Positions 1 to 8,924 of a stretch of DNA of 64,000 nucleotides are shown piece after piece. The DNA lies in the NCBI RefSeq assembly GCF_003852425.1, contig NZ_QAJN01000007.1, positions 1-64,000 on the forward strand, given 5' to 3'. Within the stretch, counting starts at the first letter, position 1, and every line of letters begins with the position of its first letter. Origin of the DNA: Paucibacter sp. KBW04. Its GTDB lineage: Bacteria > Pseudomonadota > Gammaproteobacteria > Burkholderiales > Burkholderiaceae_C. Under the pieces are notes generated by a model. That model saw nothing but the letters and a program-made list of their open reading frames with translations. It had not been told where the DNA came from and did no database searches. Made by a program: the position numbers and the translations under genes.

Positions 1-37
1 GAGGCTTAAAGATACAAGGCGAACAGCCTCCGCTCGC

Positions 38-988
38 TCAGTCGGCCGGGGCGGCCAGCACCAGTTGGTCGCGCCCAGCAGATTTGGCGGCATACAAGGC
101 CTCATCGGCCCGCTTGAGCAGCTCGCTAGCCAATTCACCGGGGCGCCAAAACGCCATGCCCGCCGAGGCGGTGTAGGCGAAGTCAGGCTGCTCGATCAAG
201 GGCCGGGAGGCCCGCACCTGGGCCAAGAGCCGCTCCACCACCTGCGCGGCATCCAGTTCATCGACACCGAGCAGCAAGAGCAAGAACTCCTCACCACCCA
301 CGCGACCGCAGGCATCCACACGGCGGCAGTTCGATTGCAAGAGCTGAGCAAAGTCCCTGATGACCCGGTCACCGACCGCATGGCCCTGGCAATCATTGAT
401 GCGCTTGAAGAAATCCAGGTCCAGCACGACCAGCGCCAAGGCATCGCCCCCGTCACGGTACTCCGCCAAGAACTGATCCAGCAGGCCCAGCACATGGCCA
501 CGATTGCTCAGCCCGGTGAGGCTGTCGGTCTGGGCGGCTCGCAGCGCCAGATCACGGGCCTGGCGCAGTTCGCGGCCGTCTTGCTTGAGAGGGGTGATGT
601 CGCTGGCCACGCACAGCATCCAGCCCTGCTCATCGACGGTCTCGTTCATCCAGATCCAGCGGTCGTCGTAGAGATCGGCCTCAAAGCTGCGAAAAGCCTG
701 CTTGCCTCGGCGCGCCGTGGCCGAGGCCAACCAGGCCTCGAAATCCTTGGTCTTGACCACATTCCCCCGCCTTTGGAGATAGCAGTCGCGCATCATGGTT
801 TGCCAGCTGGGCTGGGCCTCGGGCGCCAGCGCGAAGGCCGCTCGAAAAGCGGGGTTGGCATAGCGCAAGACATCGGCGGCATCAAACAAGGCCACCAGCT
901 GGGGCGTGGCCTCAAACAAGCCGGTGAAACGGCCGGCCAGGGCCTGATGGGAGGGGGCGAGAAACTCGTCTTGGGACTTAGCTGACAT
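38..988 (-). CDS. PAS-GGDEF diguanylate cyclase
   Basis: A 316-residue cytoplasmic protein that should make cyclic di-GMP from two GTP. The N-terminal 150 residues resemble a PAS domain (phrases ATPQLVALFDAAD and MLCVASDITPLK). The rest is a GGDEF domain with TDSLTGLSNR at its start and an intact GGEEF active-site loop. An RRVD sequence ends five residues before GGEEF, which is the position of the inhibitory I-site, so product feedback is likely. No membrane segment is seen. The ATG at 988 is chosen because GAGGG lies six bases upstream; an in-frame ATG at 1018 has no such site. The gene lies 90 bases downstream of an orphan periplasmic binding protein on the same strand. The ligand of the PAS domain is unknown. 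Confidence 0.9.
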   Translation of the reverse strand: MSAKSQDEFLAPSHQALAGRFTGLFEATPQLVALFDAADVLRYANPAFRAAFALAPEAQPSWQTMMRDCYLQRRGNVVKTKDFEAWLASATARRGKQAFRSFEADLYDDRWIWMNETVDEQGWMLCVASDITPLKQDGRELRQARDLALRAAQTDSLTGLSNRGHVLGLLDQFLAEYRDGGDALALVVLDLDFFKRINDCQGHAVGDRVIRDFAQLLQSNCRRVDACGRVGGEEFLLLLLGVDELDAAQVVERLLAQVRASRPLIEQPDFAYTASAGMAFWRPGELASELLKRADEALYAAKSAGRDQLVLAAPAD

Positions 989-1078
989 CGAAAGCCCTCG
1001 GTCATGCAGCGCCCTCAAACCTCGGGGCGAGGCAAAAAATATAGCAGCTGAGTCGGGCGGCGGCGGGCGAGCAAATGC

Positions 1079-1963
1079 TCAGTTGGTGATGATCTGCACG
1101 TCCTGCCGCAAAACCTCGGCCGGGTAGTAGCGCTGCAGGCTGCGCATCAAGCTGCCGTCGCGGGCGGCGCGGCTCAGGCCATCGCGCAGCAGTTGCAGAT
1201 CGCTGGCCGACAAGGTCTGGCGGGAGAGGTAGGCACCAACCTCGGAGCGCGGCAGGCCACGCAAGGCGGCGAAGCGGAACTCACGGCTGAAGGCGGTTTC
1301 TCCGTCGCGAGTCGAGCTGGCGGCTGCCGTCGCGGCCACGCCCGGCTCTTGCAAGGCCGAGTAAAGCAGGGTCGGCGGCAGGATGGTGAAGTCCACCCGA
1401 CCACTGCGCAGCATCTGGGCCACGGTGCGCAAATCGGCCACAAAGTCCACCCGCTTGTCGGCCACCAGCTGGCGCATCAAGGCCTCGTAATCATCACCCC
1501 AGGTGTAGCTGCGCACCATGGCGCCGCGCAAACGGGTTTTGGCGTGCAAAAGACTCCCCACATCTTCCACCACCAGGCGCCGCGAGGCCAGGGTGATCAA
1601 GCTGGGCGTGAGCCTGAGCATGGGCACGAACTGGGCCTTGAGGTCACGCTCGGCCGTGCGCGAGGCGGGCAGAAAGACATCGGCCTCCTGCGTCTCAAAA
1701 AACATCAGGGCCACGCGGGCCCGCGGCACTACGGGGAAGACGAACTCGCAAGCCAGCGACGGGCCCAACTGGCGCAGCAGGTCGGGGTAGACCCCTTCAA
1801 CCCGACCGCCCATCTCAGCGCGCAGCAGTACATTGAATCCGGTGGGCGCGACCGGTACCTGAACCGGCTGACTGCAGCCGGCGGAGGCCCCAAGCGGCGC
1901 GGCCAGGCAGAGCGCGATAAGGATCCAAAACTTTCCTGTGGGCCAAGCCCTTCGCCAAATCAT
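1079..1963 (-). CDS. Orphan periplasmic solute-binding protein, SBP_bac_3 type
   Basis: About 294 residues with a basic N-terminus and a hydrophobic stretch (WILIALCLAAPLGASA), so it is probably exported. The mature part has the pattern of family 3 substrate-binding proteins: an early lobe with GRVEGVYPDLLRQLG, a middle ADVFLPASRT region, and a late lobe ending in SLMRSLQRYYPAEV. No ABC permease or ATPase is nearby. It is followed by the PAS-GGDEF gene, so it may serve signalling rather than transport; that is inference. Start choice is uncertain: ATG at 1963 gives the cleanest signal peptide, while 1975 and 2008 are in frame. A Cys follows the likely cleavage site, but the residue at -3 does not fit a classical lipobox. 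Confidence 0.72.
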   Translation of the reverse strand: MIWRRAWPTGKFWILIALCLAAPLGASAGCSQPVQVPVAPTGFNVLLRAEMGGRVEGVYPDLLRQLGPSLACEFVFPVVPRARVALMFFETQEADVFLPASRTAERDLKAQFVPMLRLTPSLITLASRRLVVEDVGSLLHAKTRLRGAMVRSYTWGDDYEALMRQLVADKRVDFVADLRTVAQMLRSGRVDFTILPPTLLYSALQEPGVAATAAASSTRDGETAFSREFRFAALRGLPRSEVGAYLSRQTLSASDLQLLRDGLSRAARDGSLMRSLQRYYPAEVLRQDVQIITN

Positions 1964-2024
1964 CCAAGCATCCATCCCCCAGACGATCCGGGCGAGGGGC
2001 CCCTGCATGACGTCGAAGAACGCC

Positions 2025-2039
2025 GCTACGCAGCGTAGC
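2025..2039. repeat. Short palindrome upstream of the binding-protein gene
   Basis: GCTACG and CGTAGC arms separated by three bases lie about 60 bases upstream of the chosen start of the 1079-1963 gene. It could be a small hairpin or operator half-sites. There is no T-run, so it is not a convincing terminator. The rest of the 2009-2142 interval shows nothing recognisable. Confidence 0.35.
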
Positions 2040-2142
2040 AGTGCGGCAGCCTCGCGCCTGTCATTCGGGGGACGAGGAAGAGGCTCTTGTGAGGGACAAA
2101 AGTCGCGTCACCCCAGCCCTTGGACTCACACCACGCTGGCGC

Positions 2143-2511
2143 CTAGCCCACGCAAAAGGCGTTGAGCTTGTTGCCATCCAGGTCGCGGAAGTAGGCGGCG
2201 TAAAAGCCTTCGCCACGCGGGCCCGGCGCGCCTTCGTCCTTGCCGCCCAGTGCCAGGGCCTTGGCATGCAGGGCACGGACTTTGTCCTGGCTGTCCACCA
2301 CCAAGGCCACCATCACGCCATTGCCCACCGTCGCGGCTTGGCCGTCAAAAGGCTTCATGACGCCGAAGCCCGGCTTGTCCATGGTCGTGCCCCAGGCATA
2401 GCCACGGCCGAAATCCATGATGCGCTTGATGCCGATGACGCCAAACAATTCGTCATAGAAAGCCGTGGCGCGGGGCAGATCATTGGTGCCCAGAGTGGTG
2501 TAGCCGATCAT
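2143..2511 (-). CDS. VOC-family (glyoxalase-fold) protein
   Basis: A 122-residue protein of the vicinal oxygen chelate superfamily. It starts with MIGYTTLGTNDLPRATAFYD, the usual first beta-alpha unit, and ends with FRDLDGNKLNAFCV, the usual last strand (DPDGN-like) with its metal-ligand region. Small VOC proteins of this size are lyases, dioxygenase-like enzymes or resistance proteins; the substrate cannot be told from sequence. The internal ATG at 2511 is preferred to one 45 bases upstream because it begins at the conserved domain edge. It lies 41 bases after metW on the same strand and may be the last gene of the metXW transcript. Confidence 0.85.
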   Translation of the reverse strand: MIGYTTLGTNDLPRATAFYDELFGVIGIKRIMDFGRGYAWGTTMDKPGFGVMKPFDGQAATVGNGVMVALVVDSQDKVRALHAKALALGGKDEGAPGPRGEGFYAAYFRDLDGNKLNAFCVG

Positions 2512-2552
2512 GCGGGACTCCGTTGCTTGTGAATAGGAGTCCTTAGTTTGAC

Positions 2553-3136
2553 TCAACCGCGATCGAACTTGAACACCGCCATACTGGCCAGCAGATTGGG
2601 CAGGGTCCGCACCGCCTCGCCGTTCTGGATGCCAAAGCTGTCCAGCACCCGCAGGCGGTTCTTGCGCGCCAGCACCTCGAAATCGGCGTAGGTGCCGACG
2701 CGGATATTGGGCGTGTCATACCACTCGTAAGGCAGCACCCGGGTCACCGGCATGCGGCCCAGCATCACCTGCAGGCGGTTGGGCCAGTGGGCAAAGTTGG
2801 GGAAGCTGACGATGCCGATGCGGCCCACCCGCGCGGTCTCACGCAGCATCAGCTCGGTATTGCGCAGATGCTGCAGAGTCTCCAGCTGCAAGACCACATC
2901 AAAGCTCTGGTCCTCGAAGATGGACAGGCCATCTTCCAGATTGAGCTGGATCACATTGACACCGCGCTGGGCGCAGGCCAGCAGATTGGCGTCGTCCAGC
3001 TCCACGCCGTAGCCGGTGCAGCCCCGGTGTTTTTGCAGATAGTCCAAGAGGGCGCCGGTGCCGCAGCCGAGGTCTAACACGCGTGAGCCCTCGGGCACCA
3101 GGGCCGCGATTTGTTCCATCACCGATTGGCTGCTGC

Positions 3137-3140
<4 letters not shown>
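2553..3140 (-). CDS. metW: Methionine biosynthesis protein MetW
   Basis: A 195-residue methyltransferase-fold protein. The SAM-binding glycine motif [15 protein letters not shown] is near residue 22, followed by YGVELDD; the conserved C-terminal half carries [13 protein letters not shown] and [12 protein letters not shown], which are typical of MetW. MetW is known to partner MetX in proteobacteria and is needed for full acyltransferase function. Its ATG overlaps the metX stop codon (ATGA, four bases), so translation is almost certainly coupled. Confidence 0.95.
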
Positions 3141-4273
<1,133 letters not shown>

Positions 4274-4288
4274 TTTGATGCATCCTCC

Positions 4289-4329
4289 AAAAACAAAAAC
4301 CGGCTCCGCAAAAAAAGCGGACGCCGGTT
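4289..4329 (-). terminator. Intrinsic terminator between the SAM-II aptamer and metX
   Basis: On the minus strand the arms AACCGGC-GTCCGC (4317-4329) and GCGGAGCCGGTT (4298-4309) form a stem with one mismatch or bulge and a T-rich loop, followed by a GTTTTTGTTTTT run just before the metX ribosome-binding site. It is placed so that termination would prevent metX transcription. Its 3' arm (CGGAGCC, 4302-4308) can alternatively pair with GGACTCCG at 4332-4339 next to the aptamer. Confidence 0.8.
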
Positions 4330-4336
4330 GACGGAG

Positions 4337-4390
4337 TCCCTCTTTAGCTGCATTTTTTAAGCGCCCGCAATTCGGAACAAATCAGCGCTG
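4337..4390 (-). ncRNA. SAM-II riboswitch aptamer (metA motif)
   Basis: Read on the minus strand, the segment contains the SAM-II hallmarks in order. First comes the P1 arm AGCGC, then CTGATTTGTTCC and GAATTGC, then the second P1 arm GCGCT, then an A-rich linker, and finally ATGCAGCTAAAGAGGGA. The known metA motif from alphaproteobacteria has the same order, with CTGATTTAACC, TATTGC and GTAGCTAAAAAGGG. TTCC in the loop (4374-4377) can pair with GGGA (4337-4340) to form the pseudoknot, apparently replacing the ACC/GGGT pairing of the classical example. The ligand is S-adenosylmethionine, consistent with metX downstream. Confidence 0.87.
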
Positions 4391-4398
4391 TGGGCGGA

Positions 4399-4428
4399 AG
4401 TATATCGCCGCCGCCTTCACTCGCTCAA
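4399..4428 (-). promoter_or_regulatory. Candidate sigma-70 promoter of metXW
   Basis: On the minus strand TTGAGC (4423-4428) and TATACT (4399-4404) are separated by 18 bases. Transcription would start near 4392, so the RNA would begin almost exactly at the aptamer. The -35 hexamer overlaps the last codons of the upstream gene that ends at 4425. Confidence 0.6.
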
Positions 4429-5315
4429 AGCTTGAGCCTGGCCCTTTGCAGGAATTTGGCGTAACGGCCGTCGCGCTTGAGCTTGTCCAGCGCTGCACGC
4501 AGCTGGTTCAACTGGGCCTCGTTGAGGTCGGGCGAGGCGGCCAGCCAGATGTCACGGGTGTCGTAGCTCGGGCCTTCCACAAAAGCCGCGGGCTCACGCC
4601 CGCTTGTTTGCAAAGCACCCAGAAAAGTCGGCTCGGCGGCGTAGACAAAGTCCACCGTGCCCTCGTCCAGGCGGCGCAGGATGCGGGGGTAATCAGCCTC
4701 CTCGACGATGTGCTTAAAACCCAGGCCGCGCAGCCGATCGCGGCCGATGGCGCCGCGCAGCACGGCCACCCGACCGGCCTTCAAGTCCGGCTCGGGCGGC
4801 AGCTGAGCCCAGCGGTCTTTTTTGCCGTAAAGCACATAGCGGTTCTGATACAGCACAGCCACCCAGCGCAGCGTTTTTTCTCGTTCGGGTGTGCGAGCCA
4901 GCGGCGCCATCAACACGCCGGGGCCGCGCTGCGTCAGCGCCAGGGCGCGGGCAAAGGGGTAGAAGCTGGGGTCCAAGGGCTGGCCCAGCTCCTGGCCCAG
5001 CTCATGCAAGAGATCGCCCAGAGCGCCGGGCGAGCCGCTGCCGCGTGAGTAAATCAGTGGCGGGAATTCGCTGCTGACCAGCAGCAGCGGACGCGCACTC
5101 GGGGCTGGGGCGGGGCTTGTCGAAGAGACCAGATTGGCCGAGGCAGCCGACTCGGCCGGGTCGAGCAAAGCGTGGTGGGTGGCCTGAGCCCATGAGCTCA
5201 GGCCAAGACTCAGCAAGGCCGCGCCAAGCAAGGCCCAGCCCTGCAGTCGGCGGCTGCGGCCTGTGGCTGCGCCGCCGAATCGCGTCAATCCAAGAACCGG
5301 ATTCCACCACCCCAT
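4425..5315 (-). CDS. Orphan periplasmic solute-binding protein, SBP_bac_3 type
   Basis: A 296-residue exported protein with a signal segment around residues 26-46 (hydrophobic run ending SSWAQA). The mature part has family 3 binding-protein features: FPPLIYSRG near the start of lobe 1, RVAVLRGAIGRDRL at the hinge, EGTVDFVYAAEPT, and a C-terminal helix LDKLKRDGRYAKFLQ. These proteins bind amino acids or similar small polar ligands in the periplasm. There are no transporter genes beside it. GAGGGG seven bases before the ATG supports this start. It resembles the protein at 1079-1963 in type but not closely in sequence. Confidence 0.78.
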   Translation of the reverse strand: MGWWNPVLGLTRFGGAATGRSRRLQGWALLGAALLSLGLSSWAQATHHALLDPAESAASANLVSSTSPAPAPSARPLLLVSSEFPPLIYSRGSGSPGALGDLLHELGQELGQPLDPSFYPFARALALTQRGPGVLMAPLARTPEREKTLRWVAVLYQNRYVLYGKKDRWAQLPPEPDLKAGRVAVLRGAIGRDRLRGLGFKHIVEEADYPRILRRLDEGTVDFVYAAEPTFLGALQTSGREPAAFVEGPSYDTRDIWLAASPDLNEAQLNQLRAALDKLKRDGRYAKFLQRARLKL

Positions 5316-5425
5316 GCCAAGCCCCTCGGCGCCTGAAATGCAGCGCTGATCAGCAATTATGCGGCGAGATCAGTGATGCCGGCGATGCGGTTCAAGCCCT
5401 TCCGATCGCCGGTCTGGGGGCCGGC

Positions 5426-7294
5426 TCAGGGGGCCGTGCAAAGGCAGTGCACCACGGCCGAGAAGGGCTTTTTGCCCTCGCTCAGCTCGGCCGCAAAAGC
5501 CAGCTCGCCCTGCACCTGCTGCATCGCCTTGGGCACGCTGAAGCCCAGCTCGGCGCGCAGAGCATTGCCAATCGATGTCGCGACCGCGGGCGCCACCACT
5601 TCGTCCAGGCTGGCCAGCAGGCGCTCAAAACGACCCAGCTCGCGCTCGATGTAGTTCAGGCGCGGCTGGCCTTCCAGCTTGGCCAGCTTGGCGGCCGATT
5701 TGACGGCGTCGTCAAAGCTACCCAGGCGGTCGATCAGGCCGCGCTCCTTGGCTTGGGCACCGGTCCAGACACGGCCTTGGGCAACGGCGTCGATCTCGGC
5801 CACATTCTTCTTGCGGGCGGCCGCGGCCTTGGTGGTGAACTCGTCGTAAATGTGGTTGATGCCTTGCTGCACCGTGGCCTGCAGGCGCGGGTCCAGAGGG
5901 CGGCGTGGGTCGAAGCCGCCCGTCAGCCAGGTGCTGGTGTAGCCGCCGGTGTGGATGGTGAGCTTGTCCAAGAGCTTGTCGGCCGTAGGCAGCATGCCGA
6001 AGACGCCGATGGAGCCGGTGACGGTGGCCGGGTCGGCAATCACCTCGTCGGAGGACATGGAGATCCAGTAGCCGCCCGAGGCCGCCACATCACCCATGGA
6101 GATCACCACCGGCTTGCCGGCCTTCTTGGTCAGCTCCAACTCACGGCGCACGATCTCGGAGGCAAAGGCGCTGCCGCCGGGCGAGTTGACGCGCAAGACC
6201 ACAGCCTTGACGTTCTCGTCCTCGCGCGCTTGGCGGATCTGGCGGGCGGTGGAGTCGCCACCGATGCGGCCGGCGGCGGCGTCGCCGTCAACGATCTCAC
6301 CCTCGGCCACCACCACGCCCACCGAGGGGCCATGCTGGACGCCTGGCTTCAGATAGGCCTGGTATTCGTCAAAGGAGATGCGGCGATAGCTCTTGCCCTT
6401 CTCGTCCTTGGCACCACGGGCCATCAGCAGATCGCGCATTTCGTCGCGGGTCTTGATGCCGTCCACCAGCTTGCTTTGGAAGGCCAGCTTGGCGGTGTCG
6501 CCCTTGACGGCTTCCATGGCCTCGGGCAGCTTTTCAATGCCTTGGGCAATGCTGCCCTTGGGCAGCTTGCGAGCGGCTTCCACCGAGGCGGTGTAGCGGG
6601 CCCACAGATCACCGTAGAGATAGCTCTCGGCCTCCAGCGCAGCCGGCGAAGGCGCGTTGGCGAAGTAAGGCTCGGCGGCGTTCTTGAAGGCGCCGACACG
6701 CAAGACATTGGCGCTCACGCCCAGGCGGTCCAGCGCATCTTTGTAATAGGTGCGATAGCGGCCAAAGCCCTCGATCATCACCATGCCCATGGGGTGCAGA
6801 TAGATCTCGTTGGCGCGCGCGGCCAGGAAGTAGCCCTTCTGGTTATAGCTGTCGCCATAGGCCAGGATGGGTTTGCCGCTGGCTTTGAAGCGGTCCAGCG
6901 CGGCCGCCACCTCGTTCAGGCCGGCCATGCCGGCGCCGCCGAACTCGTCCAGGTCCAGCACCACGCTCGTGATCTTGGGGTCTTTGGCAGCGGCATCCAG
7001 GGTCGCCAGCACATCGCGCAAGCGGGTCTGCTTTTGCTTTGTGCCTTGCAGCTGGGCCATGGCGGTGTCGCGGGGCGAGCCGGAGAACTGTTCCACCAGC
7101 GGGCCATGCAGATTCAGCACCAGGGCTGTTTTGTCCTGCAAAGGCTTGGGGCCGCGGTTGATCAAGCCGCTGACCAAGGCGATCAGAATCAACAAGATCA
7201 GCAGGTTGAAAATCGCGCGCCGGGTCGCGTCCAACGCGCCCCAGAACTTCTTCACCACCCACCAAAGACCCGAGAAAACGCTTTTGACGCCCAT
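5426..7294 (-). CDS. sppA: Signal peptide peptidase SppA, 67-kDa type
   Basis: A 622-residue inner-membrane serine protease of family S49 that degrades cleaved signal peptides. A single N-terminal membrane anchor (AIFNLLILLILIALVSG, about residues 28-46) is followed by two tandem S49 domains, as in E. coli SppA (618 residues). By homology the catalytic Lys is about K204 in RVGAFKNAAEPYF and the Ser is about S406 in GDVAASGGYWIS; the two sit in different halves, as expected. The ATG at 7294 is preferred over the in-frame GTG at 7300 because GGAG lies five bases before it. It is transcribed alone, 125 bases downstream of a GST gene. Confidence 0.95.
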   Translation of the reverse strand: MGVKSVFSGLWWVVKKFWGALDATRRAIFNLLILLILIALVSGLINRGPKPLQDKTALVLNLHGPLVEQFSGSPRDTAMAQLQGTKQKQTRLRDVLATLDAAAKDPKITSVVLDLDEFGGAGMAGLNEVAAALDRFKASGKPILAYGDSYNQKGYFLAARANEIYLHPMGMVMIEGFGRYRTYYKDALDRLGVSANVLRVGAFKNAAEPYFANAPSPAALEAESYLYGDLWARYTASVEAARKLPKGSIAQGIEKLPEAMEAVKGDTAKLAFQSKLVDGIKTRDEMRDLLMARGAKDEKGKSYRRISFDEYQAYLKPGVQHGPSVGVVVAEGEIVDGDAAAGRIGGDSTARQIRQAREDENVKAVVLRVNSPGGSAFASEIVRRELELTKKAGKPVVISMGDVAASGGYWISMSSDEVIADPATVTGSIGVFGMLPTADKLLDKLTIHTGGYTSTWLTGGFDPRRPLDPRLQATVQQGINHIYDEFTTKAAAARKKNVAEIDAVAQGRVWTGAQAKERGLIDRLGSFDDAVKSAAKLAKLEGQPRLNYIERELGRFERLLASLDEVVAPAVATSIGNALRAELGFSVPKAMQQVQGELAFAAELSEGKKPFSAVVHCLCTAP

Positions 7295-7419
7295 ACTCAC
7301 TCCGCTGCAATTGCATAGCTATTTGTGCCGCAGATTGTGCAGGAACTAGGCCAGTCGAACGAAAGACATGGCAGGGGTTTGCCCCAGGCCGGACGGCCGG
7401 CTGCGGGGGCAGAAAACGC

Positions 7420-8085
7420 TCAGCAATACACAGGGGGCTGAGCGGGTGCCCAGGGCGGCAGGCGCTGCTGCATCACGGCCTTGAACAAGGCGCTGTCCAC
7501 AAAGCCCTGCAGCCAGTTGCGCAGGGCGGGCAACTCGGTTTGCGCGTCAAACCAGGCCGCGTCGACGGCGGCGAACTGGCGCACAAAAGGCAGCAAGGCC
7601 ATATCGGCCAGGCTGCATTGCGGGCCGAAGATCCAGGCCTGTGTGGCGGCCAGGGCCTGGTCCAGCGGCCGCAGCAACAGGGCGCAGGCGGCCTCGCGAT
7701 ACTGCAGCGCCGAAGCCTCGGGAAAGCGTTCAGGGTATTTGTAGCGGTCCAGCAAGGGCTTGAACTGCGTGTCGTTGAGTTCGATCCAGCGCAGCTGCTC
7801 GGCCTCGGGCGCGGCACTCAGCCAGCCTTGGGGGTCAGATCTTGCCAGGGCCCAGCGCATGATGTCCAAGCTCTGCTCCAGCACCTCCCCGCCCGGCAAA
7901 ACCAGCACCGGCACCGTGCCCTTGATTGAGGCGGCCAGGAGCTCGGCGGGCTTGGCCCGCAAAGCGACCTCGCGCAACTCCACCTGCTGGCCGGCTTGGC
8001 GCAAGGCCAGGCGCGCCCGCATGGCGTAGGGGCAACGACGGAAGGAGTAGAGAACGGGCAGCGAAGAAAGGGGCGCTGGGCTCAC
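7420..8085 (-). CDS. Glutathione S-transferase family protein (CPYA type)
   Basis: About 221 residues with an N-terminal thioredoxin-like domain starting LPVLYSFRRCPYAMRARLAL and an all-helical C-terminal domain from about residue 90. The CPYA motif places a Cys at the glutathione site, as in glutaredoxin-2-like and omega-type GSTs, so thiol transfer or deglutathionylation is more likely than classical conjugation; this is inference. The GTG at 8085 is preferred because it starts at the domain edge and ten bases after the upstream GST; longer in-frame forms would overlap that gene and add an Arg-rich leader. It probably shares a transcript with the next GST. Confidence 0.85.
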   Translation of the reverse strand: MSPAPLSSLPVLYSFRRCPYAMRARLALRQAGQQVELREVALRAKPAELLAASIKGTVPVLVLPGGEVLEQSLDIMRWALARSDPQGWLSAAPEAEQLRWIELNDTQFKPLLDRYKYPERFPEASALQYREAACALLLRPLDQALAATQAWIFGPQCSLADMALLPFVRQFAAVDAAWFDAQTELPALRNWLQGFVDSALFKAVMQQRLPPWAPAQPPVYC

Positions 8086-8095
8086 CCGGCTTCGC

Positions 8096-8725
8096 TCAGG
8101 CCAGCCGTGGCGCCGTGTCGATAAAGCTCTGGCGAGCGCTGAGCTTCTCGAAGTGGCGGGCCAGATTGGGATGCTCTTCACGCCAGTTGATGGCCGGGAA
8201 GCGGAAGTCCAACCAACCCAGGGCGCAACCCAGGGAGATGTCGGCCAGGCTGAAGTGATTGCCCGAGCACCAGGGCTTTTCGCCCAGACCTTGGCTCATG
8301 GCCTTGAGGCCGGCCAGGACCTTGCTCATCTGGCGATCCACCCAGGCCTCGCAGCGCTGCTCGTCCGGGCGACCGGCCCAGGTCTTTTCCAGGCGCACCA
8401 GCACACCGGCGTCCAGAATGCCATCGGCCAATGCCTCCCAGGTGCGCACCTCGGTGCGTTCGCGACCGCGCTCGGGGATCAGCTTGCCCACGGGGGACAA
8501 GGTGTCCACGTACTCGACGATGACGCGTGAGTCGAACACCGCACCGGTGATCGAGTCCTGCCCCTCCATGACCAGGCAAGGCACCTTGCCCAGCGGGTTC
8601 ATCTTGAGAATGGCATCACTGGCCCAGACGTCCTCGAGGACGAACTGATAGTCGAGTTTCTTCTCGGCCATCACGATGCGCACCTTGCGCACATAGGGGC
8701 TGGCGAGTGATCCAATTAATTTCAT
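8096..8725 (-). CDS. Glutathione S-transferase family protein
   Basis: A 209-residue GST of the kind found in E. coli YibF. The N-terminal domain begins MKLIGSLASPYVRKVRIVM, where Ser and Tyr near residues 6-11 line the glutathione site, with NPLGKVPCLVM (cis-Pro loop) and a helical C-terminal domain with FSLADISLGCALGWLDFR, the conserved N-capping box of helix 6. The substrate is unknown. It is the first gene of a two-GST unit and diverges from the DUF898 gene across a 199-base region. Confidence 0.9.
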   Translation of the reverse strand: MKLIGSLASPYVRKVRIVMAEKKLDYQFVLEDVWASDAILKMNPLGKVPCLVMEGQDSITGAVFDSRVIVEYVDTLSPVGKLIPERGRERTEVRTWEALADGILDAGVLVRLEKTWAGRPDEQRCEAWVDRQMSKVLAGLKAMSQGLGEKPWCSGNHFSLADISLGCALGWLDFRFPAINWREEHPNLARHFEKLSARQSFIDTAPRLA

Positions 8726-8924
8726 AAGTAATGCTGTAACTGCGTCATCCCTGTTGAATGCATTCTAACGAGGCCCTTGTGGCGTCAAGCCAGCGTGCAT
8801 ATGTCACGTTGTTGGCCCGACGCGAAGTGATTTGTCCTCTTGTCACGGCCGCGTAAGAAACGCAGACTGCCGCCTTCGCCAAAATTCATTGGCATCAAAA
8901 GCGCATAAAAAAGCTGGGAGGACC

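Noticed and set aside
5117-7318. A 733-codon open frame on the plus strand
   Set aside because: It lies antisense to sppA and the preceding gene. Its translation is rich in Gly, His, Gln and Ala with no domain, the usual artefact of GC-rich third positions opposite a real gene.
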